Assembly: GCA_910576655.1 (NCBI GenBank) | Contig: CAJTJC010000009.1 | Location: 1 to 64,000, forward strand | Length of the DNA: 64,000 nt | Source: an uncultured Christensenella sp. | GTDB lineage: Bacteria; Bacillota; Clostridia; Christensenellales; Borkfalkiaceae | Direction: 5' to 3' | Shown: positions 1-7,191 of the stretch, one piece after another | Layout: the number at the start of each line of letters is the position of its first letter | Numbering within the stretch: the first letter of the stretch is position 1 | The notes under the pieces: generated by a model | Seen by the model: only the letters and a program-made list of their open reading frames with translations | Databases searched by the model: none | Told to the model about the DNA's origin: nothing | Translations under genes and position numbers: made by a program

Positions 1-1
1 T

Positions 2-1027
2 AAATGGGTAGAGTTTGGGGCAGAATTGAATGGCGAGTTTGTAAAGTCGGATACGGATAATAGTGTGTATTTTACATGGGATAGAGCTTCGTGGACGGCA
101 ACTCTTGACGGTAAATCTTATTCCAAAGGAACTTGGATAAGAGAAGAAGGGGAACATACCATTAAATTATCTTCCAAAACAAAAAGTGCAGTATATCCTT
201 ATACAATAAATCACTATTATATAGAATCAATGGAAAGCCCGACTTGCATAAGCGGGGGATATTTGCAGTATGACTGTATTCAATGTGGCGACACATATAC
301 AAATTATTCAATAGAGGAGATGGGGCATTATTATGTTGCTTCAACGATTGCCCCGACTTGTACGACGGGCGGTTATACAACATATACTTGTACTCGATGC
401 GGAGATGCTTACAAAGATAATTTTACCAACGCATACGGGCATAATTACGAATCGACTTTTCAACCGGCAACTTGTACTGAATACGGGAGAACGATTTTTA
501 CCTGTCAGCTCTGTGGGCATTCGTACAACGAAAACGACGGAACTTTTCCGACAGGACATAACTATACAAACACAATAATTACAGAGCCAAATTGTACAAG
601 TACAGGTATGCGTAGAAGCGTTTGTGATACTTGCGGAGATACGTTCGATACGGTAATTGCCGCTAATGGACACAGCTATTCTATAACCGATGTTAAATCT
701 AAAAACGGTATAACAACGAGAACATACCATTGTAGCTCGTGCGGTCATACTTATAAACAGGAACTTGGCGACCAATATGAAGAAGTAAGTAACTATGTCG
801 AGTATTTGTTTATTCAATATAGTCCTTATATGTGGTGGGTATTGCTTGCCGCCGCAGGAATATGGAGTATCGTTATAGGCGTTATGATAGCCATTGCCCA
901 CAAAAACGAAGATAAAGAAAAAGCGAGAAAAATGCTTATAAATTATGTAATCGGCTTGGTCGTAATTGCTGTTATAGTTGTTGCCTGTCCATTTCTTATC
1001 AGAGGTATAGCCGCATTGGTAACATAA
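2..1027 (+). CDS. CxxCG-repeat protein with a C-terminal VirB2/TrbC-like two-helix membrane domain (5' truncated by the window)
   Basis: The frame is open to the window edge, so the N-terminus is missing. Five cysteine-pair repeats follow one another (CIQCGDTY, CTRCGDAY, CQLCGHSY, CDTCGDTF, CSSCGHTY), each preceded by a single Cys and an aromatic/GH spacer. This is the repeat style seen in surface proteins of gut Clostridia and may bind metal. The last 75 residues form two hydrophobic helices (MWWVLLAAAGIWSIVIG and NYVIGLVVIAVIVVA) joined by a charged loop (HKNEDKEKARKM) and a proline in the second helix, the layout of VirB2/TrbC pilin-like subunits of Gram-positive conjugation systems. I infer an extracellular repeat region fused to a transfer-pilus or membrane-anchor domain. 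Pilin identity is by pattern only. Confidence 0.55.
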   Translation, partial: KWVEFGAELNGEFVKSDTDNSVYFTWDRASWTATLDGKSYSKGTWIREEGEHTIKLSSKTKSAVYPYTINHYYIESMESPTCISGGYLQYDCIQCGDTYTNYSIEEMGHYYVASTIAPTCTTGGYTTYTCTRCGDAYKDNFTNAYGHNYESTFQPATCTEYGRTIFTCQLCGHSYNENDGTFPTGHNYTNTIITEPNCTSTGMRRSVCDTCGDTFDTVIAANGHSYSITDVKSKNGITTRTYHCSSCGHTYKQELGDQYEEVSNYVEYLFIQYSPYMWWVLLAAAGIWSIVIGVMIAIAHKNEDKEKARKMLINYVIGLVVIAVIVVACPFLIRGIAALVT

Positions 1028-1064
1028 AAATTACGCATAAAAAATAAAAATTTTTAAAAAAGCC

Positions 1065-1122
1065 TTGACAAATACAAAAAAATACTATATCGTATATATA
1101 CGATTATAATAAAAAACGGAGG
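1065..1122 (+). promoter_or_regulatory. candidate promoter and palindromic operator for the tnpV group
   Basis: A consensus -35 (TTGACA, 1065-1070) is followed by a perfect 16-bp palindrome at 1089-1104 (ATCGTATATATACGAT) that covers the expected -10 position, then a TATAAT at 1105-1110 and a strong Shine-Dalgarno CGGAGG at 1117-1122. The palindrome over the core promoter suggests a dimeric repressor site. Which hexamer acts as the -10 is unclear. Confidence 0.45.
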
Positions 1123-1129
1123 TATGGTT

Positions 1130-1486
1130 ATGAACGTACAGGAAATCATTGCAAAAGCAGATAGGGGCGAAGGCTTGACGGTTGAGGAGATTAAGGTGTA
1201 TCAAGCGAACGTAAAGACCGTTCAACACGTTTACGGTAAATACGGAACGCTTAAAAGAAAGTATCTTGAAGATAAAGGGCTTGATTGGACAATAGCCAAC
1301 CTTCCCGAATATCTGCACAGTATTGACAAGGCTGCTGACGAACTTTATAACACTATGTTTGAAAAGCTATCGAAAGACGAAAGGTATAAGAGAACGGGAA
1401 ACTTTATAGAAGATTACCGCAGACAGACGGAAATGCAGAAGCTCATAGAAGAAGAAATTTTATCAGAACTTATATATGTGGCATAG
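1130..1486 (+). CDS. TnpV family transposon-encoded protein
   Basis: A protein of 118 residues whose GKYGTLKRKYLEDKG core and C-terminal EEILSELIYVA match the TnpV family of small proteins carried by Clostridial integrative elements and conjugative transposons. The biochemical role of TnpV is not established. I start it at 1130, where CGGAGG is 7 nt upstream, rather than at the ATG at 1124, which lies only 1 nt behind the same site. It opens a short group of genes that runs to the recombinase and is probably controlled by the palindromic site just upstream. Confidence 0.7.
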   Translation: MNVQEIIAKADRGEGLTVEEIKVYQANVKTVQHVYGKYGTLKRKYLEDKGLDWTIANLPEYLHSIDKAADELYNTMFEKLSKDERYKRTGNFIEDYRRQTEMQKLIEEEILSELIYVA

Positions 1487-1494
1487 GAGAAATT

Positions 1495-1722
1495 ATGGTA
1501 ACGAAAAAGCCCGACACGCCGAAGCGGTTAGCGCAAAGACGATACGAAGAAAAGCATAAAGAAGAACGACAAGCAAAGAACAAAGTGTTTGAAACAAGCA
1601 TAGACCGACAGCTTTACGAAGAAATAACGGTCTTTCTCAAAAAGAACAGTATTACAAAGGTAGAACTGATTTACGCAGGGTATCAAGCCTTGCAGAAGCA
1701 GTATGGCCCTAAAATAGAATAG
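1495..1722 (+). CDS. small mobile-element protein, unknown function
   Basis: A 75-residue basic protein. The N-terminal half is Lys/Arg/Glu-rich (KRLAQRRYEEKHKEERQAKNK) and probably helical. The C-terminal half (FETSIDRQLYEEITVFLKKNSITKVELIYAGYQAL) has the strand-helix-helix pattern of small ribbon-helix-helix or Arc-like proteins. It follows tnpV by 8 nt with a GGAG Shine-Dalgarno site and is in the same transcription unit. Proteins of this shape are common next to tnpV in such elements. A DNA-binding accessory role is a guess. Confidence 0.5.
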   Translation: MVTKKPDTPKRLAQRRYEEKHKEERQAKNKVFETSIDRQLYEEITVFLKKNSITKVELIYAGYQALQKQYGPKIE

Positions 1723-1725
1723 AAA

Positions 1726-1789
1726 AAAGCCTTGATTTTGTTTTAATTATTTCTATTAATTGGCAATAATTATTAAAAATCAAGGCTTT
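1726..1789. terminator. long inverted repeat, possible terminator or processing hairpin
   Basis: A perfect 14-bp inverted repeat (1726-1739 with 1776-1789) encloses a 36-nt AT-rich loop that can pair further (AATTATT with AATAATT). It separates the 75-residue gene from the next small gene. The loop is long for an intrinsic terminator and the 3' side has TTTAAATATTTTT rather than a clean T run. Confidence 0.4.
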
Positions 1790-1807
1790 AAATATTTTTG
1801 GAGGATT

Positions 1808-1954
1808 ATGATTGAAGAAGTAGAGATTTTCATGGGGGACAATAAAATAAAACTCAATGACTTAAAAAATTATATTTGTATCAACGAATATATAAGCGAT
1901 ATTGTGAATGAGATTTATTACAAATATTATCCCGAAAGAAAACCTATAAGATAA
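1808..1954 (+). CDS. small acidic mobile-element protein, unknown function
   Basis: A 48-residue frame starting at ATG 1808 with a GGAGG Shine-Dalgarno site at 1800-1804. An earlier in-frame start at 1760 has no ribosome site and lies in the hairpin. The product (MIEEVEIFMGDNKIKL onward) is largely helical with no motif I recognise. It ends 22 nt before the recombinase gene, so it could be a directionality factor or a simple accessory protein; position is the only hint. Confidence 0.4.
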   Translation: MIEEVEIFMGDNKIKLNDLKNYICINEYISDIVNEIYYKYYPERKPIR

Positions 1955-1976
1955 ATTATACTTTGGAGAAATATTT

Positions 1977-3476
1977 ATGAAAGAGAAAAGCAAGGTAATT
2001 AAATTTAACTATCCGACTTACGAAGAAATCACGGACGAAATGACGGATATTACGGCTATATATTTGCGAGTATCAACTGATTCGCAAGCGCAGGACGGTT
2101 ATGGATTAGATGTCCAATATGGAGCAAATGAAAGATATTGCAAGGCTTACGATATACAAAATGTAGTAGTTTTCGTTGACGACGGTTATACGGGTATGAA
2201 CGATAAACGCCCTGCATTTCAGTGCCTTTTAAAACTTATGAAGGAGAAAAGAATTAAATTTGTAATTACTCATTCTCTTGACCGTATAGGCAGAACGCAA
2301 ATGCTTATTTTAAAATTTTTAAAAGAAGATTGCGCCAAAGCCGAGTGCGACTTTTTTGCCGTTAAAGACAGTATTGATTCCCGAAGCAAACAGACATATG
2401 GAATATTGATTTCCATACTCTCTATATTTGCTGAAATGGACCACGATGCTATCGTTACTAAATTATTTTTAGGGCGCAAGCAAAGAGCGTTAGAAGGATT
2501 ATGGAAAGGTGGTGGAAATCCCCCCTATGGGTATTATTATTCAAAAGAAATCAGAAATCTTGCAGTTGACCCTGATAAAGCAATAATAGTCCGTAAGATA
2601 TTTGAATTATATAATTCAATGGAATTTTCTCCTTTAAAAATTGCAACAGTGCTTGGACTTTCTTCTGATGTTGTCGTTTTTAATGTTTTAAAGAACAGAA
2701 CATATTTAGGAGAAATAACATTTAAGGGCGAGCAGTATCCGGGCGTACATCAAAGGCTTATTTCGGATGAAGATTTCGATAAAGCCCAGCGCATACTTAA
2801 AAGCAGAAGCGTAACAAGAAATCCGTCAACTTATCTATTGTCGTCATTGCTATATTGCGGAAGATGTGGCGCAAAAATGAGATATATGCAATATGGGAAA
2901 GGGAAGAATAAAAAACTAAAATTAATTTGCTATTCTCAATATGAAAGTAATGGAAAAAGGAATTTAATTAAAGACCAAAATTGTGCTAATTATAAGTATG
3001 ATGCCGAACAAGTTGAAGAAGCTGTGGTACAAATAATTTTAAATTCATCAATGCGTTATAAAGACGATATAAAAGAAAAGCTGACAACTGACGGCGATGT
3101 AATCGAGGGATTAACTAAAAAGATTTCTGAATTAAAAACTGAATATGACAGATTAGTTAAGGCATATCAAAGACTTGGCGATGACAGTATTTTAGACGAA
3201 GCCGAAAAAGTAAAGTTTGAAATTAAGAAGCAGGAAAAGAACATTGAAGTCGAAAAGGAAAAAAAGGGTATTACAAAAATGATGGAAGAAAAGGCTGAAA
3301 TGTTACGAACTTTACCTGATGTTTGGGGCAAGTTAGACGAAAGACAAAAGCAAAATGTTGTAAGAGCCATTGTGCATAAAGTTGTATTGACAGCCGGAAA
3401 AATTCAGGTCTATTTGAAGCAAAATGAATATGAACAATTATTGGTTGGGAAAATGCCTTTAAATAGTAGCGATTAA
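1977..3476 (+). CDS. large serine recombinase (site-specific integrase/excisionase)
   Basis: A 499-residue large serine recombinase that would integrate and excise the element. The resolvase-type catalytic domain spans about residues 25-170, with the nucleophile Ser33 in YLRVSTDSQ and the catalytic arginine region HSLDRIGR at 99-106. A recombinase domain follows (180-285), then a zinc ribbon with C294, C297, C318 and C336, and a charged coiled coil (about 370-440) of the kind that controls direction of recombination. All key residues look intact. The gene points toward the chromosomal junction 165 bp away and ends in a strong terminator. Large serine recombinases excise sporulation-gene insertions such as skin and SP-beta, which matters because this one sits in sigG. 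Confidence 0.92.
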   Translation: MKEKSKVIKFNYPTYEEITDEMTDITAIYLRVSTDSQAQDGYGLDVQYGANERYCKAYDIQNVVVFVDDGYTGMNDKRPAFQCLLKLMKEKRIKFVITHSLDRIGRTQMLILKFLKEDCAKAECDFFAVKDSIDSRSKQTYGILISILSIFAEMDHDAIVTKLFLGRKQRALEGLWKGGGNPPYGYYYSKEIRNLAVDPDKAIIVRKIFELYNSMEFSPLKIATVLGLSSDVVVFNVLKNRTYLGEITFKGEQYPGVHQRLISDEDFDKAQRILKSRSVTRNPSTYLLSSLLYCGRCGAKMRYMQYGKGKNKKLKLICYSQYESNGKRNLIKDQNCANYKYDAEQVEEAVVQIILNSSMRYKDDIKEKLTTDGDVIEGLTKKISELKTEYDRLVKAYQRLGDDSILDEAEKVKFEIKKQEKNIEVEKEKKGITKMMEEKAEMLRTLPDVWGKLDERQKQNVVRAIVHKVVLTAGKIQVYLKQNEYEQLLVGKMPLNSSD

Positions 3477-3492
3477 CTTTTTATAATCAAGG

Positions 3493-3527
3493 AAGTCTTT
3501 GGGAACTCTTTTCCAAAGACTTTTTTT
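3493..3527 (+). terminator. intrinsic terminator after the recombinase
   Basis: Stem AAGTCTTTGGGAA (3493-3505) pairs with TTCCAAAGACTT (3511-3522) over a short loop and runs into seven T residues. Confidence 0.85.
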
Positions 3528-3573
3528 ATGGGAAATTTTACTAATGTTCAAAATTTTTATTTTTTGATTCCGC

Positions 3574-3602
3574 TTGCAATTGCCCCCATAATATGCTATA
3601 AT
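3574..3602 (+). promoter_or_regulatory. outward-facing promoter at the element end
   Basis: TTGCAA (3574-3579), a 17-nt spacer and a perfect TATAAT (3597-3602) lie between the recombinase terminator and the sigG junction and point out of the element. In the integrated state it would transcribe the sigG fragment. In an excised circle it would read across the joined ends into the left end of the element. Confidence 0.6.
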
Positions 3603-3630
3603 AACCTTACTAAAACATTGAAGTCGGTTT

Positions 3631-3655
3631 CGCAGTACAAAGGCTATTCCTATGA
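3631..3655. other. element/chromosome junction (attachment site) within sigG
   Basis: Reading back from the sigG frame, SigG-like residues begin with AIPMILGEI (codons from 3643). The residues before (SRFRSTK) do not resemble SigG, and an in-frame TGA lies at 3619-3621. The crossover is therefore within about 3640-3652. The exact core needs the other element end, which is outside the window. Confidence 0.65.
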
Positions 3656-4137
3656 TACTCGGCGAAATCAAGAGGTATCTAAGGGACGGAAATTCGTTGA
3701 GGGTTTCCCGCTCGATACGCGATACCGCTTATCAGGTGCTGAAGGTCAGGGAAAGGTTGGAGGTGGAGGACGAGGACGTCACCTACGACAAGATAGCCAA
3801 GGAAATGAATATCGCGGTTTCCGAGGTGGCGTACGCGCTGGACGCCATTTCCGACCCCGTTTCGCTGTACGACCCCGTATATAATAAATCGGGCGATACT
3901 CTGCTTTTGATGGACCAGATTTTCGACGTCAAGAACAACGACGAGGTGTGGACGGAAAAGGCTGCGCTGTACGAGGCTATGCAAAAGCTGGATAAGAGGG
4001 AAAAGGATATTCTGCTTTTACGATATTTCGAGGGCAAGACCCAGACGGAAATATCGCAGGAGGTGGGAATATCGCAGGCGCAGGTTTCGCGGCTTGAAAA
4101 AAGCGCGCTTAAACAAATAAGAAAATGTATAGGTTAA
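3652..4137 (+). CDS. sigG: 3' part of sigG, forespore RNA polymerase sigma factor, interrupted by the element
   Basis: The 161 residues correspond to the C-terminal two thirds of sigma-G: end of region 2 (MILGEIKRYLRDGN), then VSRSIRDTAYQVLKVRERL, the diagnostic ALDAISDPVSLYDPVYNKSGD, and region 4 with the -35-binding helix-turn-helix (KTQTEISQEVGISQAQVSRLEKSALKQI). B. subtilis SigG has AVPMIIGEIRRYLRDN at the same place, about 95 residues in. The missing part holds regions 1-2 including core-binding and -10 recognition, so this fragment alone should not work as a sigma factor. An AAAGG site 8 nt before ATG 3652 and the promoter at 3574 could allow a truncated product. Full sigG would need excision of the element. 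It ends in its own terminator. Confidence 0.9.
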   Translation: MILGEIKRYLRDGNSLRVSRSIRDTAYQVLKVRERLEVEDEDVTYDKIAKEMNIAVSEVAYALDAISDPVSLYDPVYNKSGDTLLLMDQIFDVKNNDEVWTEKAALYEAMQKLDKREKDILLLRYFEGKTQTEISQEVGISQAQVSRLEKSALKQIRKCIG

Positions 4138-4173
4138 AAAAGGATACGGCGGTCGTTCGCCGTATCCTTTTTT
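4136..4173 (+). terminator. intrinsic terminator after sigG
   Basis: GGATACGGCG (4142-4151) pairs with CGCCGTATCC (4158-4167), flanked by an A run upstream and six T residues downstream. Confidence 0.9.
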
Positions 4174-4188
4174 ATAACGCGATATTTG

Positions 4189-4217
4189 TTGACAAAAATA
4201 AGTAAATGTAGTATCAT
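4189..4217 (+). promoter_or_regulatory. sigma-A promoter of the c-di-GMP regulator gene
   Basis: TTGACA (4189-4194), 17 nt, TATCAT (4212-4217). The leader to the start at 4261 is about 35 nt and lacks a clear Shine-Dalgarno site. Confidence 0.7.
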
Positions 4218-4260
4218 AAGCAATGTATAACAAACTGGAATAATAGGCTCTTTGAGATAA

Positions 4261-6294
4261 ATGAACGCAAAAAAGAAAATTCTTATAGTTGACGATTCGG
4301 AGATGAACCGCGCCCTGCTCGAAGATATGCTATCAGAGGATTACGACATTCTCGAAGCGGAAAACGGGCTTATCGCGTCGCGTATAATTCAGGAACAGGA
4401 AATGAATATCAGCCTGATGCTGCTCGACATAGTGATGCCGGTTATGGACGGCTTCGGACTGTTGAAGCTGATGAATAAAAAGGGCTGGATAAAGAATATT
4501 CCCGTAATTATGATTTCGGCGGAAACGGCGTCAACGTATATGGATAAGGCTTACGGACTCGGCGCGGTGGACTACGTTTCGCGTCCCTTCGACGAGAGAA
4601 CGGTCCGCCACCGCGTGGACAGCAACGTACTCCTCGGCGAAAAGCAAAAGGATTTGTCGTCACGCCTTGCCGCGCAGATTTACGAAAAAGAGAAGGACAA
4701 CCGACTTATGATTGAGATACTCTCTCATATAGTCGAATTCCGTAACGGCGAAAGCGGACTGCACGTTCTGCACGTTCACGCCATAACCGAATTTCTGTTA
4801 CAAAAGCTTGCAAAGAAAACCGATAAATACAATTTAAGCCCCAAGCAGATTACGCTAATCAGCAACGCTTCCGCGCTGCACGACGTCGGCAAAATAAGCA
4901 TACCCTCGGAAATACTCAACAAGCAGGGCAAACTTACCGACGAGGAATTCGAGATAATGAAGACGCACACCTTAGAGGGTGCGAAAATGCTCGAAGATAT
5001 TCCTTACAGAAGCAACGAGCCGCTTATCAAGATAAGCTACGAAATTTGCCGCTGGCATCACGAACGGTTTGACGGAAGCGGTTATCCCGACGGCTTGAAG
5101 GGGGAGGAAATTCCCATTTCCGCGCAGGTGGTCGCGCTTGCCGACGTATACGACGCGCTGACCTCGCGCAGGGTCTACAAACCCTCGTTCCCGCACGCGC
5201 AGGCGGTGGAAATGATTTTGAACGGCGCCTGCGGCGCGTTCAACCCTCTGCTTTTAAACTGCTTCAAAGACTGCCATAAAGAGCTTGATAAAAAGCTTAA
5301 ACAGGTTTCATTCGACGACTCGGTGGAAAACGATATTCAGAATTCTTTGGTGCGCACCCTCAAAACCGAGGGCACCGAGGCTTCGAGCAGGACGGTAAGG
5401 CTGCTCGAACACGAGCGCAACAAATTCAAAATTCTTTCGTCGCTCTCGCGCGAGGTTATTTTCGAATATAACGCCATGCCCGAAATGGTGACGCTTTCCG
5501 AATGGGGCGCTGACTTTTTGGGAATGCCCGTAAAAATTTTCAACCCCGCTGACAGCGACTTCGGCAAAAAGGTGTTCACGAAGAAGGACTTTGCCGATTT
5601 AATCAAAAAGATAAAAAGCTCTTCGCCCGAAAGCCCGAGCATAATCGAAAAATATCTGCTCAATATCAAGGGCGTTAAAACCTGGTGCAAGGTTTACGTG
5701 CGCACTATGTGGAACGACGCCGACCCGCCCGAGCTCGAAGGCGGCATAGGCAAAATCGTGGACGTCAACGACGAGGTGAACGAGATTAAATATCTCGAGC
5801 TCGAGGTCGAAAAGGATTACCGCACGGGGCTTTTGAACCAGAAGGCGGCAAAGCAGAAGATAAACGACGTACTCGGCGCGTCGGGCAAAAAGAAGTTTGC
5901 TATGATAATGTTCGATTTGGACAACCTGAAACAGGCGAACGACACGCGCGGACATCTTTTCGGCGACGAGCTTATCGAGCATATCGCAAACGTAGCCAAG
6001 GCGAACACGCGCGCCGAGGATATAGTTGCGAGAATCGGCGGCGACGAATTTATCATATTTATGGAATATACCCGCGCGATTGAATCGCAGATAAAACGCA
6101 TATTCAAATGCATCACGCGCGAGTTCGAGCAATTCGACGTAAGCGTAAGTATGGGCGTCGCGTGTACGGACGGCGCGCCGACGGACTACGACAAGCTGTT
6201 CGAAAAGGCGGACAGAGCCGCCTACGCAGTAAAACATAACGGAAAAAACGCATACCGCTTCTACGACGCGTCAATGAAGGACGTTTTAAAATAA
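4261..6294 (+). CDS. response regulator with HD-GYP phosphodiesterase and GGDEF diguanylate cyclase domains
   Basis: A 677-residue cytoplasmic regulator. The receiver domain (1-125) has acidic pocket D11/D12 and phosphoacceptor D56 in MLLDIVMP, but the usual KPF lysine is Arg108 (SRPF). The HD-GYP domain (about 145-345) has H207-D208 and HHERFDGSGYP at 266-276, as in active c-di-GMP phosphodiesterases. A PAS-like segment (about 385-505) precedes a GGDEF domain (515-675) with intact GGDEF (593-597) and an RxxD inhibitory I-site (584-587) five residues before it. The protein could both make and break c-di-GMP under phosphorylation control. A histidine phosphotransfer gene follows 15 nt downstream and is probably its phosphodonor partner; no sensor kinase is in the window. 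Confidence 0.92.
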   Translation: MNAKKKILIVDDSEMNRALLEDMLSEDYDILEAENGLIASRIIQEQEMNISLMLLDIVMPVMDGFGLLKLMNKKGWIKNIPVIMISAETASTYMDKAYGLGAVDYVSRPFDERTVRHRVDSNVLLGEKQKDLSSRLAAQIYEKEKDNRLMIEILSHIVEFRNGESGLHVLHVHAITEFLLQKLAKKTDKYNLSPKQITLISNASALHDVGKISIPSEILNKQGKLTDEEFEIMKTHTLEGAKMLEDIPYRSNEPLIKISYEICRWHHERFDGSGYPDGLKGEEIPISAQVVALADVYDALTSRRVYKPSFPHAQAVEMILNGACGAFNPLLLNCFKDCHKELDKKLKQVSFDDSVENDIQNSLVRTLKTEGTEASSRTVRLLEHERNKFKILSSLSREVIFEYNAMPEMVTLSEWGADFLGMPVKIFNPADSDFGKKVFTKKDFADLIKKIKSSSPESPSIIEKYLLNIKGVKTWCKVYVRTMWNDADPPELEGGIGKIVDVNDEVNEIKYLELEVEKDYRTGLLNQKAAKQKINDVLGASGKKKFAMIMFDLDNLKQANDTRGHLFGDELIEHIANVAKANTRAEDIVARIGGDEFIIFMEYTRAIESQIKRIFKCITREFEQFDVSVSMGVACTDGAPTDYDKLFEKADRAAYAVKHNGKNAYRFYDASMKDVLK

Positions 6295-6309
6295 CCGCAG
6301 GGAGAGATT

Positions 6310-6660
6310 ATGACGGTAAAAGAATGTTACGAAGTAATGAAGGGTGACTACGACGACGTATTCAGCCGACTTAGAACGGACGAGAGAATTAAAAAGTTTT
6401 TAATAAAGGTTTTAAGCGACCCCAGCTTTTCGCAGCTTTGCAATGCAATGGACAGCGGAAATATGGAGGAGGCCTTCCGCGCGGCGCACACGCTTAAAGG
6501 CGTATGCAAGAATATGTCTATTACGGGGCTTGCGTATTCGGCAAGCAACCTGACCGAGGCGCTTCGCGGCAGACAGGAATACGGCGAGGATTTGGACCCG
6601 CTTTTGAAAAAGGTTAAAAAAGACTACGCGCTGACTATGGCGTGTATCCAGATGCTGTAA
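6310..6660 (+). CDS. histidine phosphotransfer (HPt) domain protein
   Basis: A 116-residue helical HPt protein. The phosphorylatable histidine is H60 in AAHTLKGVCKNM, the classic HxLKG site, with a supporting helix around SASNLTEALRG. HPt proteins pass phosphate between hybrid kinases and response regulators. It follows the REC/HD-GYP/GGDEF gene by 15 nt with a GGGAGAG ribosome site, so the two are co-transcribed and probably form one phosphorelay. An orphan HPt beside an orphan regulator implies a hybrid kinase elsewhere. Confidence 0.88.
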   Translation: MTVKECYEVMKGDYDDVFSRLRTDERIKKFLIKVLSDPSFSQLCNAMDSGNMEEAFRAAHTLKGVCKNMSITGLAYSASNLTEALRGRQEYGEDLDPLLKKVKKDYALTMACIQML

Positions 6661-6782
6661 GTCGCTTTTTGTAAGCTGCGCGCAACCTTGCTGTGCTGCT
6701 TGCTTAAATAACGACGGAATTCGACAAAAAATTTGTTTCTCAAATAAAATTAAAGTTTATAAATATATCAGGGGAGTTTCTT

Positions 6783-7010
6783 ATGTTACAGAAATCAAAA
6801 CTTAAAAAAGCGATAAACGGCAGCAGGAAGAAGATTTCCATGCTCGAACAAAAGCGTACCCGTTCGCAGGCTGCGCTTGTATACGCGCTTTTGAACCACA
6901 CGACGCCCAACGACGCGGACATAGAATATTTTAATCAGTTTACTGTTCAGATTGAGAACGAGCGCGCGCACATGCACGAGCTTATGGCAGAGCTTGAAAA
7001 ACTGTCTTAA
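6783..7010 (+). CDS. small coiled-coil protein, unknown function
   Basis: A 75-residue protein with a basic N-terminus (LKKAINGSRKKISMLEQKRTRSQ) and heptad-like acidic C-terminus (IENERAHMHELMAELEKLS). No domain is recognised. The start has a good Shine-Dalgarno site (AGGGGAG) 7 nt upstream, and codon use matches the neighbours, so it is likely a real gene. It stands alone between the HPt gene and a probable terminator. Confidence 0.55.
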   Translation: MLQKSKLKKAINGSRKKISMLEQKRTRSQAALVYALLNHTTPNDADIEYFNQFTVQIENERAHMHELMAELEKLS

Positions 7011-7031
7011 AATATTTTCGGCTGCATAAAA

Positions 7032-7068
7032 ACGCGGGGGCGGGGACAATCTGCCCGCCGCTTTTTCT
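7032..7068 (+). terminator. probable intrinsic terminator
   Basis: A GC-rich imperfect hairpin (GCGGGGGCGGG against GCCCGCCGC) is followed by TTTTT. Confidence 0.55.
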
Positions 7069-7191
7069 GCGTATGGCCTGTAGCTAAATTTTTTTGATTT
7101 TACGGTATAAAAGCTTGTATTGCGGTCAACAATCAATTAGACTTCGATTGCGGTACATATGTGAAGATAAAAATGTAAGGAGGTGTAGCAT

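Larger units (their letters stand above)
1..3642. mobile_element. right end of an integrated mobile element (ICE-like) inserted in sigG
   Basis: The left edge of the window up to about 3642 carries mobile-element genes: a pilin-like membrane protein, TnpV, two small proteins and a large serine recombinase lying next to the chromosomal junction, where such integrases normally sit. The DNA is visibly more AT-rich than the chromosome that follows. Immediately to the right the 3' half of sigG begins in mid-gene, so the element sits inside that gene. The left end and the sigG 5' half lie outside the window. Because a VirB2-like protein and TnpV are present, a conjugative element is more likely than a phage, but no relaxase or ATPase is visible here. 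Confidence 0.8.
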
